NCBI GenBank assembly: GCA_937907425.1
Contig: CALCIE010000052.1
Span: 1 to 64,000 of the forward strand
Reading direction: 5' to 3'
Length of the DNA stretch: 64,000 nucleotides
Source of the DNA: ZC4RG42 sp003242425
Lineage (GTDB): Bacteria > Pseudomonadota > Gammaproteobacteria > Burkholderiales > SG8-39
The position numbers and the translations under genes are program-made. Below are positions 6,970 through 16,340 of the stretch, in pieces. Position 1 is the first letter of the stretch. Each line of letters begins with the position of its first letter. Below the pieces are notes generated by a model. That model saw nothing but the letters and a program-made list of their open reading frames with translations, had not been told where the DNA came from and did no database searches.

Positions 6970-8634
6970 ATGAAAGCACGTCTCTATGCGTTCATCCTCG
7001 CGCTGGTCATGGCGCTTTGGGCGCCGTTCGGCGCGGCGCAGACCACGCCCATCAAAGCGCTGGTGCTTTACGATGCGCCGGCCACGGGGGACTACCAGAA
7101 ACTGGCGTTCGCGTACGCGATCATGCTGCGCAATCTGCTCGGCCACTGGAACACCGATGTGGATCTGCAGCCGGTGGAGCAGTACGCGAGCTCCCAGGTC
7201 GAGCAGTACGACGTGACCTTCTACATGGGCGGGATCTACGACAACCAGTTGCCCGCGAGCTTCATCGACGACGTGCACAACACCGACAAGACCGTCGTCT
7301 GGTTCAAGTACAACCTCTGGCAATACGCCTGGAATCCCAACTACGACTTCCGCGACCGCACCGGCCTCGGCTTCTACGGCCTGGTCGGCATGAACGGCCA
7401 GCCCACGCCGCAGAACCCGGAACCCGGCTTTTTCGACACAGTCGAGTACAAGGGCAAATCGCTGGTCAAGTACTACAGCTTCCAGAACGGCGTGGTCGCC
7501 GCCGACCCCGATCTCGGCATCGTCGGCGTCGAGGACCCGGCCAAGGCGCAGACGCTGGTGACGATCCGCAATTCCAAGACCGGCCAGGTCGCGCCCTACA
7601 TCGTGCGCGCCGGGAACTTCTGGTACGTGGCCGACATGCCGTTCTCCTACATCGGCCCGCGCGACCGCTATCTGGTGATCTGCGACATGCTGCACGACAT
7701 CCTCGGCGTGCAGACGCCGACCATCCACCGTGCGATGGTGCGGCTGGAGGATGTGGGCGCGCTGGTGCTGCCCTCCACCATGGTGACGCTCACCGACTAT
7801 CTGCACGGCAAGGGCATTCCGTTCTCGATCGCGGTGATCCCGTTCTACCGCGACCCGCTCGGCTGGTACAACGACGGCGTGCCGATGGAAATCCATCTCG
7901 CCGACGCCACCAACCTGCGCGCTTCGCTCGACTACGCCATCGCGCGCGGCGCGAAGCTGGTGATGCACGGCTATACGCACCAGTACGGGTCGATGCGCAA
8001 TATCCACACGGGCGTGAGCGGTGACGACTTCGAGTTCTGGAACGCGGTGGACAACGAACCCGTGCCGGAAGACTCGATCGCCTGGGCGCTGGGACGGCTC
8101 GATGCCGGCCTGGCCGAACTGCAGCTCAACGGCTACCACGTTTTCGCCTGGGAGGCGCCGCATTACCAGTCCTCGCCCAAGGCGATCCGCGCCGCCGTCC
8201 AGCGCTTCCCCACCACCTACCAGCGCGTGGTGTACTACACCTCGGACGAGCCGGATTTCAACCCGGCCAATCCGGCCCGGGATTTCGCGGTGGGGCAGTT
8301 CTTCCCCTACGTGATCGAGCGCGACTACTACGGCCAGCGCGTGCTGCCGGAGAACCTCGGCAACATCGAATACGACATCAGGGAGATCGATCCCACCTCG
8401 AACTTCGACTACACCTGGGAGGATCTGCTGCTGAACGCTGAGATGGCGAAGGTGGTGCGTGACGGTTTCGCCTCCTTCTTCTTCCATCCCTTCTGGCTCG
8501 ATCCGGACGTCGGCACGCCGGGCTTCGAGGATTTCAAGAAGCTGGTGGAAGGCATCACCGCGCTCGGCTATACCTGGGTGGGCGCGCATACCCTGACGCC
8601 GCCCGGCTGGCTGGGCCTCAGCCAGGCACCCTGA
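6970..8634 (+). CDS. DUF2334 polysaccharide-deacetylase-like periplasmic protein
   Basis: 554 residues, start supported by AAGGAGAG upstream. A signal peptide covers about 1-23 (ending GAAQ). Residues about 30-235 form a glutamine-amidotransferase-like or Rossmann-like N-terminal part of unknown role. The DUF2334 domain follows with the expected metal-site pattern: RLEDVG (D261), VMHGYTHQ (H333, H337), plus WEAPHY (H398) and FFFHPFW (H506). These match the Asp-His-His arrangement of carbohydrate esterase family 4. The likely role is removal of acetyl groups from the nascent polymer in the periplasm, comparable to the N-terminal half of PgaB. Activity is inferred, not shown. It lies 15 bp before the porin gene, consistent with one transcript. 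Confidence 0.82.
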   Translation: MKARLYAFILALVMALWAPFGAAQTTPIKALVLYDAPATGDYQKLAFAYAIMLRNLLGHWNTDVDLQPVEQYASSQVEQYDVTFYMGGIYDNQLPASFIDDVHNTDKTVVWFKYNLWQYAWNPNYDFRDRTGLGFYGLVGMNGQPTPQNPEPGFFDTVEYKGKSLVKYYSFQNGVVAADPDLGIVGVEDPAKAQTLVTIRNSKTGQVAPYIVRAGNFWYVADMPFSYIGPRDRYLVICDMLHDILGVQTPTIHRAMVRLEDVGALVLPSTMVTLTDYLHGKGIPFSIAVIPFYRDPLGWYNDGVPMEIHLADATNLRASLDYAIARGAKLVMHGYTHQYGSMRNIHTGVSGDDFEFWNAVDNEPVPEDSIAWALGRLDAGLAELQLNGYHVFAWEAPHYQSSPKAIRAAVQRFPTTYQRVVYYTSDEPDFNPANPARDFAVGQFFPYVIERDYYGQRVLPENLGNIEYDIREIDPTSNFDYTWEDLLLNAEMAKVVRDGFASFFFHPFWLDPDVGTPGFEDFKKLVEGITALGYTWVGAHTLTPPGWLGLSQAP

Positions 8635-8649
8635 TCGAGGGATGCAGCC

Positions 8650-11600
8650 ATGGCGCTGCAGGTCGGACCGAGCGGCGCCCGGCGCGCGCGAAGTTGCGCG
8701 CGCCGGGTGTGCACGGCGGCGTTGTGCGGACTGCTGTGCGCGGGCTTGCCTGTTCACGCGCAAGGCGAAGCGCCGCCAACGGCGGCGGAAGTCGACAAGC
8801 AGCCGAACTGGCTGGTGCAACAGATCCGGCGCTTCCGCAGTCATCCGCATCTGGATCGCGGTTACCGGTTGAAGCAGGCGGGCCGCCTCGAGGAAGCGCG
8901 CGCGGCCATGGCCAGGGCGCTGGAGATGGACCCGGGCAATGCACAGGCGCGCAGCGATTACGTCGCGCTGCTGGAGCGCCTGGGCGTGTACGAGGAAGTG
9001 CTGCTGCATTCCGAACCGCTGCTCAAGGACCCGGACCGGCGCGTGCACGCCCTGTTCGCGCAGGCGCGCGCCTACCATGCCCTGGGCCGGCTGGAAGACG
9101 CCAGCGCCGCCCTGAAACAGGTCGTGGGCACGAGCGACGTCGAGACGGCCAAGCGCCTGAACGCGGCCGATGAGCTCGCCGATCTGCTGATTCGATGCGG
9201 CCGTTACGAGGAGGCGTTGCAGACCCTGGCCTTGCTGCCCGGCGGTTTCCGTGTCCATCTGCGGCGGGGGATCGCGAAGGAGGCGCTGGGACGCCATGAC
9301 GAGGCGGAACAGGCGTTCCGCGCCGCGCTCGCCCAGGCGGGCGATTCGGGCGAACGCGTGCAGGCGCTGGAGTATCTCGGTCAGAACGCGATCAGACGCA
9401 AGGACTGGAGCGCGGCGCGAGCCCATTACGATGCCGCGCTCTCGCTCGATCCGGCCAACGTGAGGCTGATGCGCGCGCTGGTCCAGGCGGCGCATGGTGC
9501 GGGCCATACGCGGCAGGCGCTGCGCTGGGCCGGCGAGGTCGTTGCGCGTGAGCCGACATCCGCGGATCGCGAGGTGCTCGCCAATTTGCGCTATGCGACC
9601 AGGGATTACCCGGGCGCGGTGCGCGACTATCAGGCGTTGTTGAACGAGACTGCCGACCCCGCGCAGCGCGCAAGGTTGCTCGCCGCCATCGGCTACGCCT
9701 ATTTCGACATGGGGCGCTACGCAGAGTCGGCCCGGGCTTTCGAAGAGGCCGTGCAGCTCGGCGACGAGCCGCGTTTGCGCGGGGCATTGCAAGCCGCCCG
9801 CGAGGCGGAGCGCGATCCGCTCTCCGAAATGGAGGTGCTGCAGGCAGCGTTGCGGCACAAGCCCACGGCGGAAGCGCATTTGCGGCTTGCCGCGCTTTAC
9901 CTGGAACGCGGCGACGAGGACGCGGCCATTGCGCACCTGGAGCAGGCCGTGCGCTTCAGGCAGGCGCCGCGCGTGCGTGCGGCGGCCTATCGGCAACTGT
10001 GGCCGCTCTATTACGCCCGCGAGGATCTGGGCGAAGCGCGGCGGGCGCTCGAGCAGCTCACCGCGCTCGTTCCTCACGACGCCGAGACGTGGCGCGCGCT
10101 GGCGCACATCCATTTCGAGCGGCAGGATGTGGTCGCCGCGGCGGAGTGCCTGCGGCGCAGCATCGAAGCGGCGCCGAGCGTCGAAGCCTACCGTTCCCTG
10201 GCTTACGCCCTGGCGACCCTCGGCGCATGGGAAGAGGCTGTGCGGGTGAACCGGGCATGGCTTGCCATGCCCGACCTGCCTGCCTCAGATCGTGCGGAGG
10301 CCTACGAACGGCTGGCGATCGCGCAGACGGAAGCCGGCGACCGGACGGGCCTGGTGCATACCCTCCAGGAAGCGATCGCCAACGGCATCGACAACCGTTT
10401 GATGCGCGAACGGCTGGGGCTCGCCCTGTTCGCGGAACGACGCTGGCGCGAGGCGCTGCCGCATTTCCGTGCCCTGTATCAGCGCGAGCCGGACGCCATG
10501 GCCGCCCTCTACCTCTCGCGCTGCTACGCGGCGATGGGCAAAACAGGGCTGGCCGTGCATTTCGGCCGCCTGGCCCTGGGAGGCGCCGAGGATCTGCCCG
10601 AGGCCGAACGCAGGCAACTGCAGACCGAACTGGCCTATCTCTACGCGGACGAGTCGGAGTACGCCGCAGCGGCGCGCATGTGGGCCGCGGTCATTGCGCG
10701 CGACGGCGATCCGCTGCACGTGCATCGTTACGCCGTCGCGCAGCACCGTGCGGGCAATGTGGAGGAGGCGCGCAAGGCCTGGCGTTCCATCGCCGACGGC
10801 GCGCTGCCCAGGGAGGAAGAGGTCGAACGGCTCAATCAGCTCGCCACATTCGCCGCAGCGGAAGGCGATCTGACCGAGGCGGTGAGGCTCTATGCGCAGG
10901 CCGACGCCCTGGCGCCCGGCGCGTACAACCAGTACCGCATGGGGCTCGCCTTGCAGGAGCTCGGACGCCGCGAAGAGGCGTTGCGCGCCTTCGAAACCGC
11001 GTATCGGCGCGAGCCCACGGCCGCCTATGCGCTCGCGCTCGGCTACGCCTACGTGAACGCCAAACGTTATGCCGAGGCGGCGCCGATCCTCGAGCGTGCG
11101 AGCGCCCTCGATCCCGACAACCTGAGGCTCTATCAGGACATCGCCTACGCCTATCTGCACAGTTTGCAGAACGACAAGGCGATCGCGTGGTTCAAGAAAG
11201 GCATCGATGCGCGGCTCAGGGCGCGCGAGGAGGCCGGCCAGGCTGCGAAGATGGATGCCGACAGGCGTCCCGGCGCGCGCAGGGAAGACATGCACGGAGC
11301 CGGAACCGATACCTCCATCCGCCTCGCGGCACTGGACGACCAGGCCGTTTCGCCGAGGGAAACCGATGCGGTGTCCGGCCATACGGCGTTGGCGCTTGCG
11401 ACGCCGTCCGCGCGGTACGGGGCGCTCGTACAAAGCGCACCGGCAGCCGGTCTGCCGCAGCACGCCGATCCCGAGCTGGAACGTATGCGCGACGAAGTGG
11501 CCCGGCTGGAGAAGAACTGGAACTTCACCTTCTATCAGGCCTACAGCCCGGGACACGAAGGCACCGACCCGGGTGTGCCTTCGACCGGCGGTTCCGTCGT

Positions 11601-12234
11601 GCCTTCGCAGGGCGGCGTGGAGATTTCCTACCGCCCGCCGGTGGTGGGCTTCCGCGACGAGCGCATTTTCGACATCTACGGGCGCGTGCTGTGGTCCAAC
11701 CGGCCGCGCTCGCTGGACATGGAAAGCGATTCGCTGCAAGGCGGCATCGGCCTGCGCTACAAGCCGTTCCGCGCACTGCAGCTCTACGTGAGCGGCGAGA
11801 AGCTGTTCCGGATCGGTGACAACGCCCAGAACGACTGGCTGTTCAGGCTGAGTTACGGCTGGACCGACATCCACGACCGCAAGTTCGGGGGCGAGACGGA
11901 CTGGAACTACAGCAGCCTCTATCTCGACGCGGGCATTTTCACCGACGAGGACCATACGCGCGCCTTCTACGGGGAGCTGCGCCAGGGCAGGACTTTCAAA
12001 CTCGGCGAGCAATGGCTGCTCACGCCGCATCTGGTGGTGAACGGCCGCTACGAACATCCGAATTTCTCGCCGGGCTCCTACTGGCAGGCGGGCGCGGGGC
12101 TGTCCTTGAAGTTTTTGTTCAATGCCACCCGCTACGCCTCCTACCGGTCCAATATCGAGCTGCTGCTGCACTACAAGGTCGGCATGGCGCATGTGGCGAG
12201 CGGCTGGCTGTTCACGGTGGTGGCGCGATTGTGA
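8650..12234 (+). CDS. nfrA: NfrA-like TPR / outer-membrane polysaccharide secretion protein
   Basis: 1194 residues. A signal peptide (about 1-38, ending VHAQ) is followed by a very long array of tetratricopeptide helices (about 60-850) with repeated A..LG....A...F/Y.A patterns. A disordered linker (about 851-945) comes next. The C-terminal domain (about 950-1194) resembles the bacteriophage N4 adsorption protein A C-terminus: alternating beta-strands rich in aromatic residues and ending in a beta-signal-like strand, WLFTVVARL. The architecture parallels PgaA and BcsC, with a periplasmic TPR scaffold that guides the polymer to a beta-barrel pore. In E. coli NfrA is the phage N4 receptor component and works with NfrB. 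It overlaps nothing and is followed after 10 bp by the DUF4434 gene. Confidence 0.85.
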   Translation: MALQVGPSGARRARSCARRVCTAALCGLLCAGLPVHAQGEAPPTAAEVDKQPNWLVQQIRRFRSHPHLDRGYRLKQAGRLEEARAAMARALEMDPGNAQARSDYVALLERLGVYEEVLLHSEPLLKDPDRRVHALFAQARAYHALGRLEDASAALKQVVGTSDVETAKRLNAADELADLLIRCGRYEEALQTLALLPGGFRVHLRRGIAKEALGRHDEAEQAFRAALAQAGDSGERVQALEYLGQNAIRRKDWSAARAHYDAALSLDPANVRLMRALVQAAHGAGHTRQALRWAGEVVAREPTSADREVLANLRYATRDYPGAVRDYQALLNETADPAQRARLLAAIGYAYFDMGRYAESARAFEEAVQLGDEPRLRGALQAAREAERDPLSEMEVLQAALRHKPTAEAHLRLAALYLERGDEDAAIAHLEQAVRFRQAPRVRAAAYRQLWPLYYAREDLGEARRALEQLTALVPHDAETWRALAHIHFERQDVVAAAECLRRSIEAAPSVEAYRSLAYALATLGAWEEAVRVNRAWLAMPDLPASDRAEAYERLAIAQTEAGDRTGLVHTLQEAIANGIDNRLMRERLGLALFAERRWREALPHFRALYQREPDAMAALYLSRCYAAMGKTGLAVHFGRLALGGAEDLPEAERRQLQTELAYLYADESEYAAAARMWAAVIARDGDPLHVHRYAVAQHRAGNVEEARKAWRSIADGALPREEEVERLNQLATFAAAEGDLTEAVRLYAQADALAPGAYNQYRMGLALQELGRREEALRAFETAYRREPTAAYALALGYAYVNAKRYAEAAPILERASALDPDNLRLYQDIAYAYLHSLQNDKAIAWFKKGIDARLRAREEAGQAAKMDADRRPGARREDMHGAGTDTSIRLAALDDQAVSPRETDAVSGHTALALATPSARYGALVQSAPAAGLPQHADPELERMRDEVARLEKNWNFTFYQAYSPGHEGTDPGVPSTGGSVVPSQGGVEISYRPPVVGFRDERIFDIYGRVLWSNRPRSLDMESDSLQGGIGLRYKPFRALQLYVSGEKLFRIGDNAQNDWLFRLSYGWTDIHDRKFGGETDWNYSSLYLDAGIFTDEDHTRAFYGELRQGRTFKLGEQWLLTPHLVVNGRYEHPNFSPGSYWQAGAGLSLKFLFNATRYASYRSNIELLLHYKVGMAHVASGWLFTVVARL

Positions 12235-12244
12235 AGGAGGGCGG

Positions 12245-13297
12245 ATGAAAAGGCGGTGGCTGTGCGGCGTTGCCTTGGGGCTGGCACTGGTGACGGCGGT
12301 GGTCTGGGCATTCCCGCGCGGGCAGGCGGACGGCGCCGCGCCCCTGCGGCTTTCGGGGACGTACCTGCAACTGACCGCCGGCCATCTGGAATGGCGTGAG
12401 GAGGACTGGGAAGAACTGTTCGCCTATTTCCGCGAGCTGGGGCTTTCGGAGCTCATCGTGCAATGGTCGGCCTACGAGGACAGCCGCTTCTATCCCGACG
12501 CCATGGCGCCCGGCACGAAGCCTTCGCCGATCGAGAGCGTCCTGAGGCTGGCCGACCGGACCGGCATGCGGGTAAGGCTTGGCCTCGCCTTCGAGGAGCG
12601 ATACTGGACCGAGCTCGCCAAAAAGCCTGAGGAGCTTGCGCCGTATCTGGAAACGCTTGCGCAGCGTTCGGTGGCGATCGCGCAGGCCTTGTGGCCCCTG
12701 GCCCGCGAACACGTGTCCTTCACCGGCTGGTATATCCCGCAGGAAATCGACGACGAGAGCTGGCGCGAGCCCGAATACCGTCAATTGCTCCACGACTTCC
12801 TCGCGCGGCTCGGCCGGGCGTTGCACGAGATCGCTCCCGATACGCCCGTCGCCGTTTCCGGTTTCTCCAACGGCATGACAGACCCCGTCGCCTTCGAGGC
12901 ATTCTGGAAGAACCTGCTCATGCAGGCGCCGCAGATCGATACCGTGCTGTTCCAGGACGGCGTCGGGGCGCACAAACTCGATCTGTTCGAACTGCCGCTC
13001 TATGCGGCGGCCATCCGCAACGCGGCGGTCGAGACCTCGCGGGAGGTCGTGTTCATCGTGGAGCTCTTCGACCAGGTCGCCGGGCCTCCCATCGACGAGA
13101 ACCCCTTCCAGGCCGTGCCGGCGGCGCTGCCGCGCATTTTGCAGCAGCTCGAAGTCGCGCAACGCTACGCTTCCATGGCGGTGGCGTTCAGCGTGCCCGA
13201 ATATCTTTCGCCCAAGGGCGGGCAGGCGGCGGGGCTGCTTTACGACGAATACCGGGTCGCTTGCGTGACGAAGGCCTGCAGGGCGGCCGGGCAATGA
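12245..13297 (+). CDS. DUF4434 (YbcH-like) exported putative glycoside-hydrolase-fold protein
   Basis: 350 residues, ATG preceded by AAGGAGG. An N-terminal signal/anchor (about 6-23) precedes a DUF4434-type domain predicted as a TIM barrel: LSGTYLQL (36-43), SELIVQWSAYED (68-79), a central GWYIPQEIDD (161-170) with conserved Glu167, LFQDGVG, and VVFIVELFDQ. The GWYIPQE strand is where retaining glycosidases carry a catalytic carboxylate. YbcH, which I believe is of the same family, is encoded next to nfrA/nfrB in E. coli. Here it closes the cluster. A periplasmic hydrolase or lyase that trims the polymer, like the C-terminal half of PgaB, is the most economical reading, but no catalytic pair can be proven from sequence alone. 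Confidence 0.8.
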   Translation: MKRRWLCGVALGLALVTAVVWAFPRGQADGAAPLRLSGTYLQLTAGHLEWREEDWEELFAYFRELGLSELIVQWSAYEDSRFYPDAMAPGTKPSPIESVLRLADRTGMRVRLGLAFEERYWTELAKKPEELAPYLETLAQRSVAIAQALWPLAREHVSFTGWYIPQEIDDESWREPEYRQLLHDFLARLGRALHEIAPDTPVAVSGFSNGMTDPVAFEAFWKNLLMQAPQIDTVLFQDGVGAHKLDLFELPLYAAAIRNAAVETSREVVFIVELFDQVAGPPIDENPFQAVPAALPRILQQLEVAQRYASMAVAFSVPEYLSPKGGQAAGLLYDEYRVACVTKACRAAGQ

Positions 13298-13315
13298 GCG
13301 CCGCCCCGGCGGGGC

Positions 13316-14068
13316 CTACCGTCCGCCCGCCACATCGATGAAACCGCCGGTGGTGTAGGCGGCTTCGTCCGACAACAGCCACAGGATCGCGTAGGCCACT
13401 TCCTCCGCATGACCGCCGCGCCGCAGCGGCACGTTGGCTTTCACGCGCTCGACGCGGTCCGGTTCGCCGCCGCTTGCATGCATTTCGGTGTAAATGAATC
13501 CGGGCCGTACGGCGTTGACGCGAATGCCTTCCTGTGCGACCTCGTGCGCGAGACCGATGGTGAAGGTGTCGACCGCGCCCTTGGAGGCGGCGTAGTCCAC
13601 ATACTCGAAAGGCGAGCCGGTCTTGGCCGCAATGGAAGATACGTTGACGATGGCGCCGCCCGCACCGCCATGCCGCGTGGACATGCGCCGCACGGCTTCG
13701 CGCGCGCACAGCATGGTGCCGATGACATTGGTCGCGAAGATGCGTTGCATGCGTCCGGCGTCCATCGTCTCGACCCGCATCTGCCGTTCCAGGATACCGG
13801 CGTTGTTGACGAGCGCGTCCAGACGGCCGAACTCGCGGTCCACGGTTTCGAACAGGTCCACGACTTGCGCTTCGACAGAGACGTCTGCCGGAACGGCGAT
13901 CGCGTGACCCCCTTCGCTTCGGATTTTCTCGACCACCTGCTGCGCGGCCTCGGCATCGCGCCTGTAGTTCACGCATACCGCGTAGCCGCGTTTGGCGGCG
14001 AGCAGGGCAGTTGCGGCACCGATCCCGCGGCCGCCGCCCGTAACGAGCAGAACCTTGCGCTGCTGCAT
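13316..14068 (-). CDS. SDR-family oxidoreductase
   Basis: 250-residue classical short-chain dehydrogenase/reductase. The cofactor motif TGGGRGIG lies at 10-17, NNAG at 88-91, and the catalytic set N114, S144/S145, Y159, K163 in the YAASKG motif is complete. The NYRRD stretch after beta-2 suggests NADP(H). The substrate is unknown. The open frame extends upstream through the neighbouring gene, but the ATG at 14068 has GGGAAGA upstream and matches family length. It runs convergently against the DUF4434 gene with an 18 bp gap; a small GC hairpin (13300-13312) lies between but lacks a T-run. Confidence 0.88.
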   Translation of the reverse strand: MQQRKVLLVTGGGRGIGAATALLAAKRGYAVCVNYRRDAEAAQQVVEKIRSEGGHAIAVPADVSVEAQVVDLFETVDREFGRLDALVNNAGILERQMRVETMDAGRMQRIFATNVIGTMLCAREAVRRMSTRHGGAGGAIVNVSSIAAKTGSPFEYVDYAASKGAVDTFTIGLAHEVAQEGIRVNAVRPGFIYTEMHASGGEPDRVERVKANVPLRRGGHAEEVAYAILWLLSDEAAYTTGGFIDVAGGR

Positions 14069-14112
14069 GCTGATCTTCCCCGGGTAACGACGGACGCAAC
14101 TATAAGCGATTC

Positions 14113-15051
14113 TCAGCCGCCGACGGCCTGGACGATGGCCTCGCGCTGTTTGGCGTCCGGCAGGCGCCCGCGGCCGGCGCTCATGTTGTCGCGTACGTGT
14201 TCCACCTTCGACGTGGCGGGAATGGCGCAGGTCACCGCGGGATGCGAGATGACGAATTTGAGCATCAGTTGCGCCCAGCTTTCGCAATCGAGGTCCACGG
14301 CCCATTTCGGAACGGGCTTGCCGCGCAGGCGCGAGAACAGCCCCCCGCCGCCGAATGGACGGTTGACGATCACGGCGACGCCGCGTTCCCGGGCCAGCGG
14401 CAGCAGCCTGCGTTCGGCCTCGCGCTCGGCCACGGAGTAGTTGATCTGGATGAAGTCGAGCGGATGTTTCTCGACGAGCCGTGTCATCTCGTCGTGTGCG
14501 CCGGCCGTGTAGTGGGTAATGCCGACGTAGCGCACCTTCCCGGCCGCCTTCCATTCGCGCAGCGTGGCCAGATGCGTCTCCACGTCCAGGAGGTTGTGCA
14601 CCTGCATGAGGTCGATGCGTTCGGTGCGCAGCTTGCGCATCGACGCCTCCATCTGCTCGACGCCGGCCTGCCGCCCCGAGGTCCAGACCTTGGTCGCGAG
14701 GAAGAGCTTGTCCGCAAGGCCGAGCTCGTGCGCGAGATCGCCCACCACTTCTTCGGCAGCGCCGTACATGGGCGAGGAATCGATCACGCGCCCGCCCATG
14801 CCCGCGAAGGTCTGCAATACCTCCTTGAGCGGGGCGCGTGAAGCGGGCGAGGCGTCCACGTCGAAGGTCTGCCATGTTCCCAGGCCGATCACCGGCAGCG
14901 GCTCGCCGCTCGAGGGAATCCTGCGCGTCCGCATCGCCTCCACGATGAGCGTGCCGCGTCGGAGATCGCCCTCGGCGGCGTGCGCGGCGAAGGGCATCAC
15001 GGATGCGCCGGCCAGTAGGCGCAGTGCTTCACGTCGGTTCATTGCGGTCAT
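14113..15051 (-). CDS. Tat-exported aldo/keto reductase
   Basis: 312 residues. The N-terminus MNRREALRLLAGASVMPFAAHA is a twin-arginine-type signal, so the enzyme is probably folded with cofactor and exported to the periplasm. The AKR tetrad is visible: D91, Y96 (DSSPMY), K121 (LATKVW) and H152 (QVHN). The C-terminal nicotinamide-phosphate region (IPATSKVEHV) is present. Two starts are possible (15051 or 15042); 15051 has AGGACGA upstream. It overlaps the end of the transporter gene by 23 bp, which implies co-transcription and translational coupling. The substrate is unknown. Confidence 0.85.
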   Translation of the reverse strand: MTAMNRREALRLLAGASVMPFAAHAAEGDLRRGTLIVEAMRTRRIPSSGEPLPVIGLGTWQTFDVDASPASRAPLKEVLQTFAGMGGRVIDSSPMYGAAEEVVGDLAHELGLADKLFLATKVWTSGRQAGVEQMEASMRKLRTERIDLMQVHNLLDVETHLATLREWKAAGKVRYVGITHYTAGAHDEMTRLVEKHPLDFIQINYSVAEREAERRLLPLARERGVAVIVNRPFGGGGLFSRLRGKPVPKWAVDLDCESWAQLMLKFVISHPAVTCAIPATSKVEHVRDNMSAGRGRLPDAKQREAIVQAVGG

Positions 15052-16270
15052 GTCGTCGTCCTGTGCGCAGGCCCGTGGCGAGCCAGAGCAGGGCCACGGG
15101 CAGGCCCATCCACAGTATGGCATCCAGGCCTGCGCCCCGGATGCCGGCGACCGCCCAGGCGGAGAGCGCATCGTTCGCCCGGTACACGGCCGTGTCGATG
15201 AAGTTCTTCGCCTTGTAGCGGCTCTCGGGTTCGACGGTGGTGTAGATCATCTCGCGCCCCGGACGCATCAGCGCATAGTCGCCGGCGCGGTGAATCCATT
15301 GCACCGCCGCCACGGCGATCGCCGAACGCCACGCGAGCAGCATGCCCAGTCCGCCCAGCACCAGCGCCGGTACCACCGACAGCGCGGTCCGCAGCCCGCC
15401 GCGGACGACCACGCGCCGTGTCACAAAGAGTTGCACCGTGATCGCGAGCGTGTTCACCGCCAGATCGATGGCGGCGAAAAAGGACGTGCGTTCGCCCGAA
15501 TCCGGGAAACGCTCGCGGGCGAGGTCCAGCTGTTCGACGTAGAGAACAGTCGAAACGGCGCTGTAGCAGATCACCAGCAGGGCGATGCCGCGCAGGCCCG
15601 GACGCCGCAGGGTCAGCGTGATGCCGGCGAGGATCGAGCCGCCTATGGGCCGCACGGCCGAGGGACCATGCACCGCCGCATGGCGGCCCAGCGCGACCAT
15701 GCAGAGCGTCGCCGCTGCGAGCAGGGTTGCGGACAGCGCGAGCAGTCCGTCGACCGTCAGGTATCGCGCCAGGACGGTAGTGAGCGCCGGACCGAGCAGT
15801 GCGCCCGTGGTGCCTCCGGCAGCGATGTGGCCGTACAGCCGGTGCGACTGCTCCTTGCCGAACACGTCGCTCACCCGGCTCCAGAACAGCGAGACCACGA
15901 GCAGATTGAAGACGCTCAGCCAGATGAAGAACGCGGCGGCTTTTGTTGTGGTGACGCCGGCGGAGAAGGCGAGCTGAAAGCCCAGCAGGGTGGCGATCAC
16001 GGCTGCGTAGACCACGGGCAGCACTTTCGAGCGCTGCAGATGCCTCACCACGGCGCCGAACACAGGAACCACGAGCAGCGTGGCGACGAAGGTGCCCGTG
16101 AACAGCCACTGCAGATGCTGGACGCCGGTCTGTACGCCCATTTCGTCGCGTACCGGGCGCAGGATGTAGTAGCTGCACAGGAGCAGGAGAAAAGCGGAGA
16201 ACGCGAGCGAGACGCGCGGCCATTCGCCGGCAGGCCAGCTTCGTCGATCAGACGTCGTATCCGTGCTCAT
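15029..16270 (-). CDS. Npt1/Npt2 (Tlc ATP/ADP translocase-like) MFS transporter
   Basis: 413 residues with about 12 hydrophobic segments. The first segment is followed by YYILRPVRDEMG, the hallmark of the Tlc/Npt-like MFS group whose best-known members exchange nucleotides in intracellular bacteria and plastids. Free-living proteobacteria carry relatives of unknown substrate. Further motifs are VFGKEQSHRLYGHIAAGGTTGALLG near residue 140 and RPGREMIYTTVEPESRYKAKNFIDT near 340. The stop lies inside the AKR gene. The start ATG at 16270 has only a weak GGGG site. The divergent neighbour is pagL. Confidence 0.82.
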   Translation of the reverse strand: MSTDTTSDRRSWPAGEWPRVSLAFSAFLLLLCSYYILRPVRDEMGVQTGVQHLQWLFTGTFVATLLVVPVFGAVVRHLQRSKVLPVVYAAVIATLLGFQLAFSAGVTTTKAAAFFIWLSVFNLLVVSLFWSRVSDVFGKEQSHRLYGHIAAGGTTGALLGPALTTVLARYLTVDGLLALSATLLAAATLCMVALGRHAAVHGPSAVRPIGGSILAGITLTLRRPGLRGIALLVICYSAVSTVLYVEQLDLARERFPDSGERTSFFAAIDLAVNTLAITVQLFVTRRVVVRGGLRTALSVVPALVLGGLGMLLAWRSAIAVAAVQWIHRAGDYALMRPGREMIYTTVEPESRYKAKNFIDTAVYRANDALSAWAVAGIRGAGLDAILWMGLPVALLWLATGLRTGRRHDRNEPT

Positions 16271-16340
16271 CCCCGCATGCTAGCGCACATGCGCGCTGCG
16301 TCTTGGTGACGATTTGAACGTACAGCCGCTCGTCTGCCCA

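Noticed and set aside
6574..10113. 1179-codon open frame on the minus strand
   Set aside because: Lies opposite the DUF2334 and NfrA-like genes, has no coherent domain and Arg/His/Val-rich composition; a GC-rich antisense shadow.
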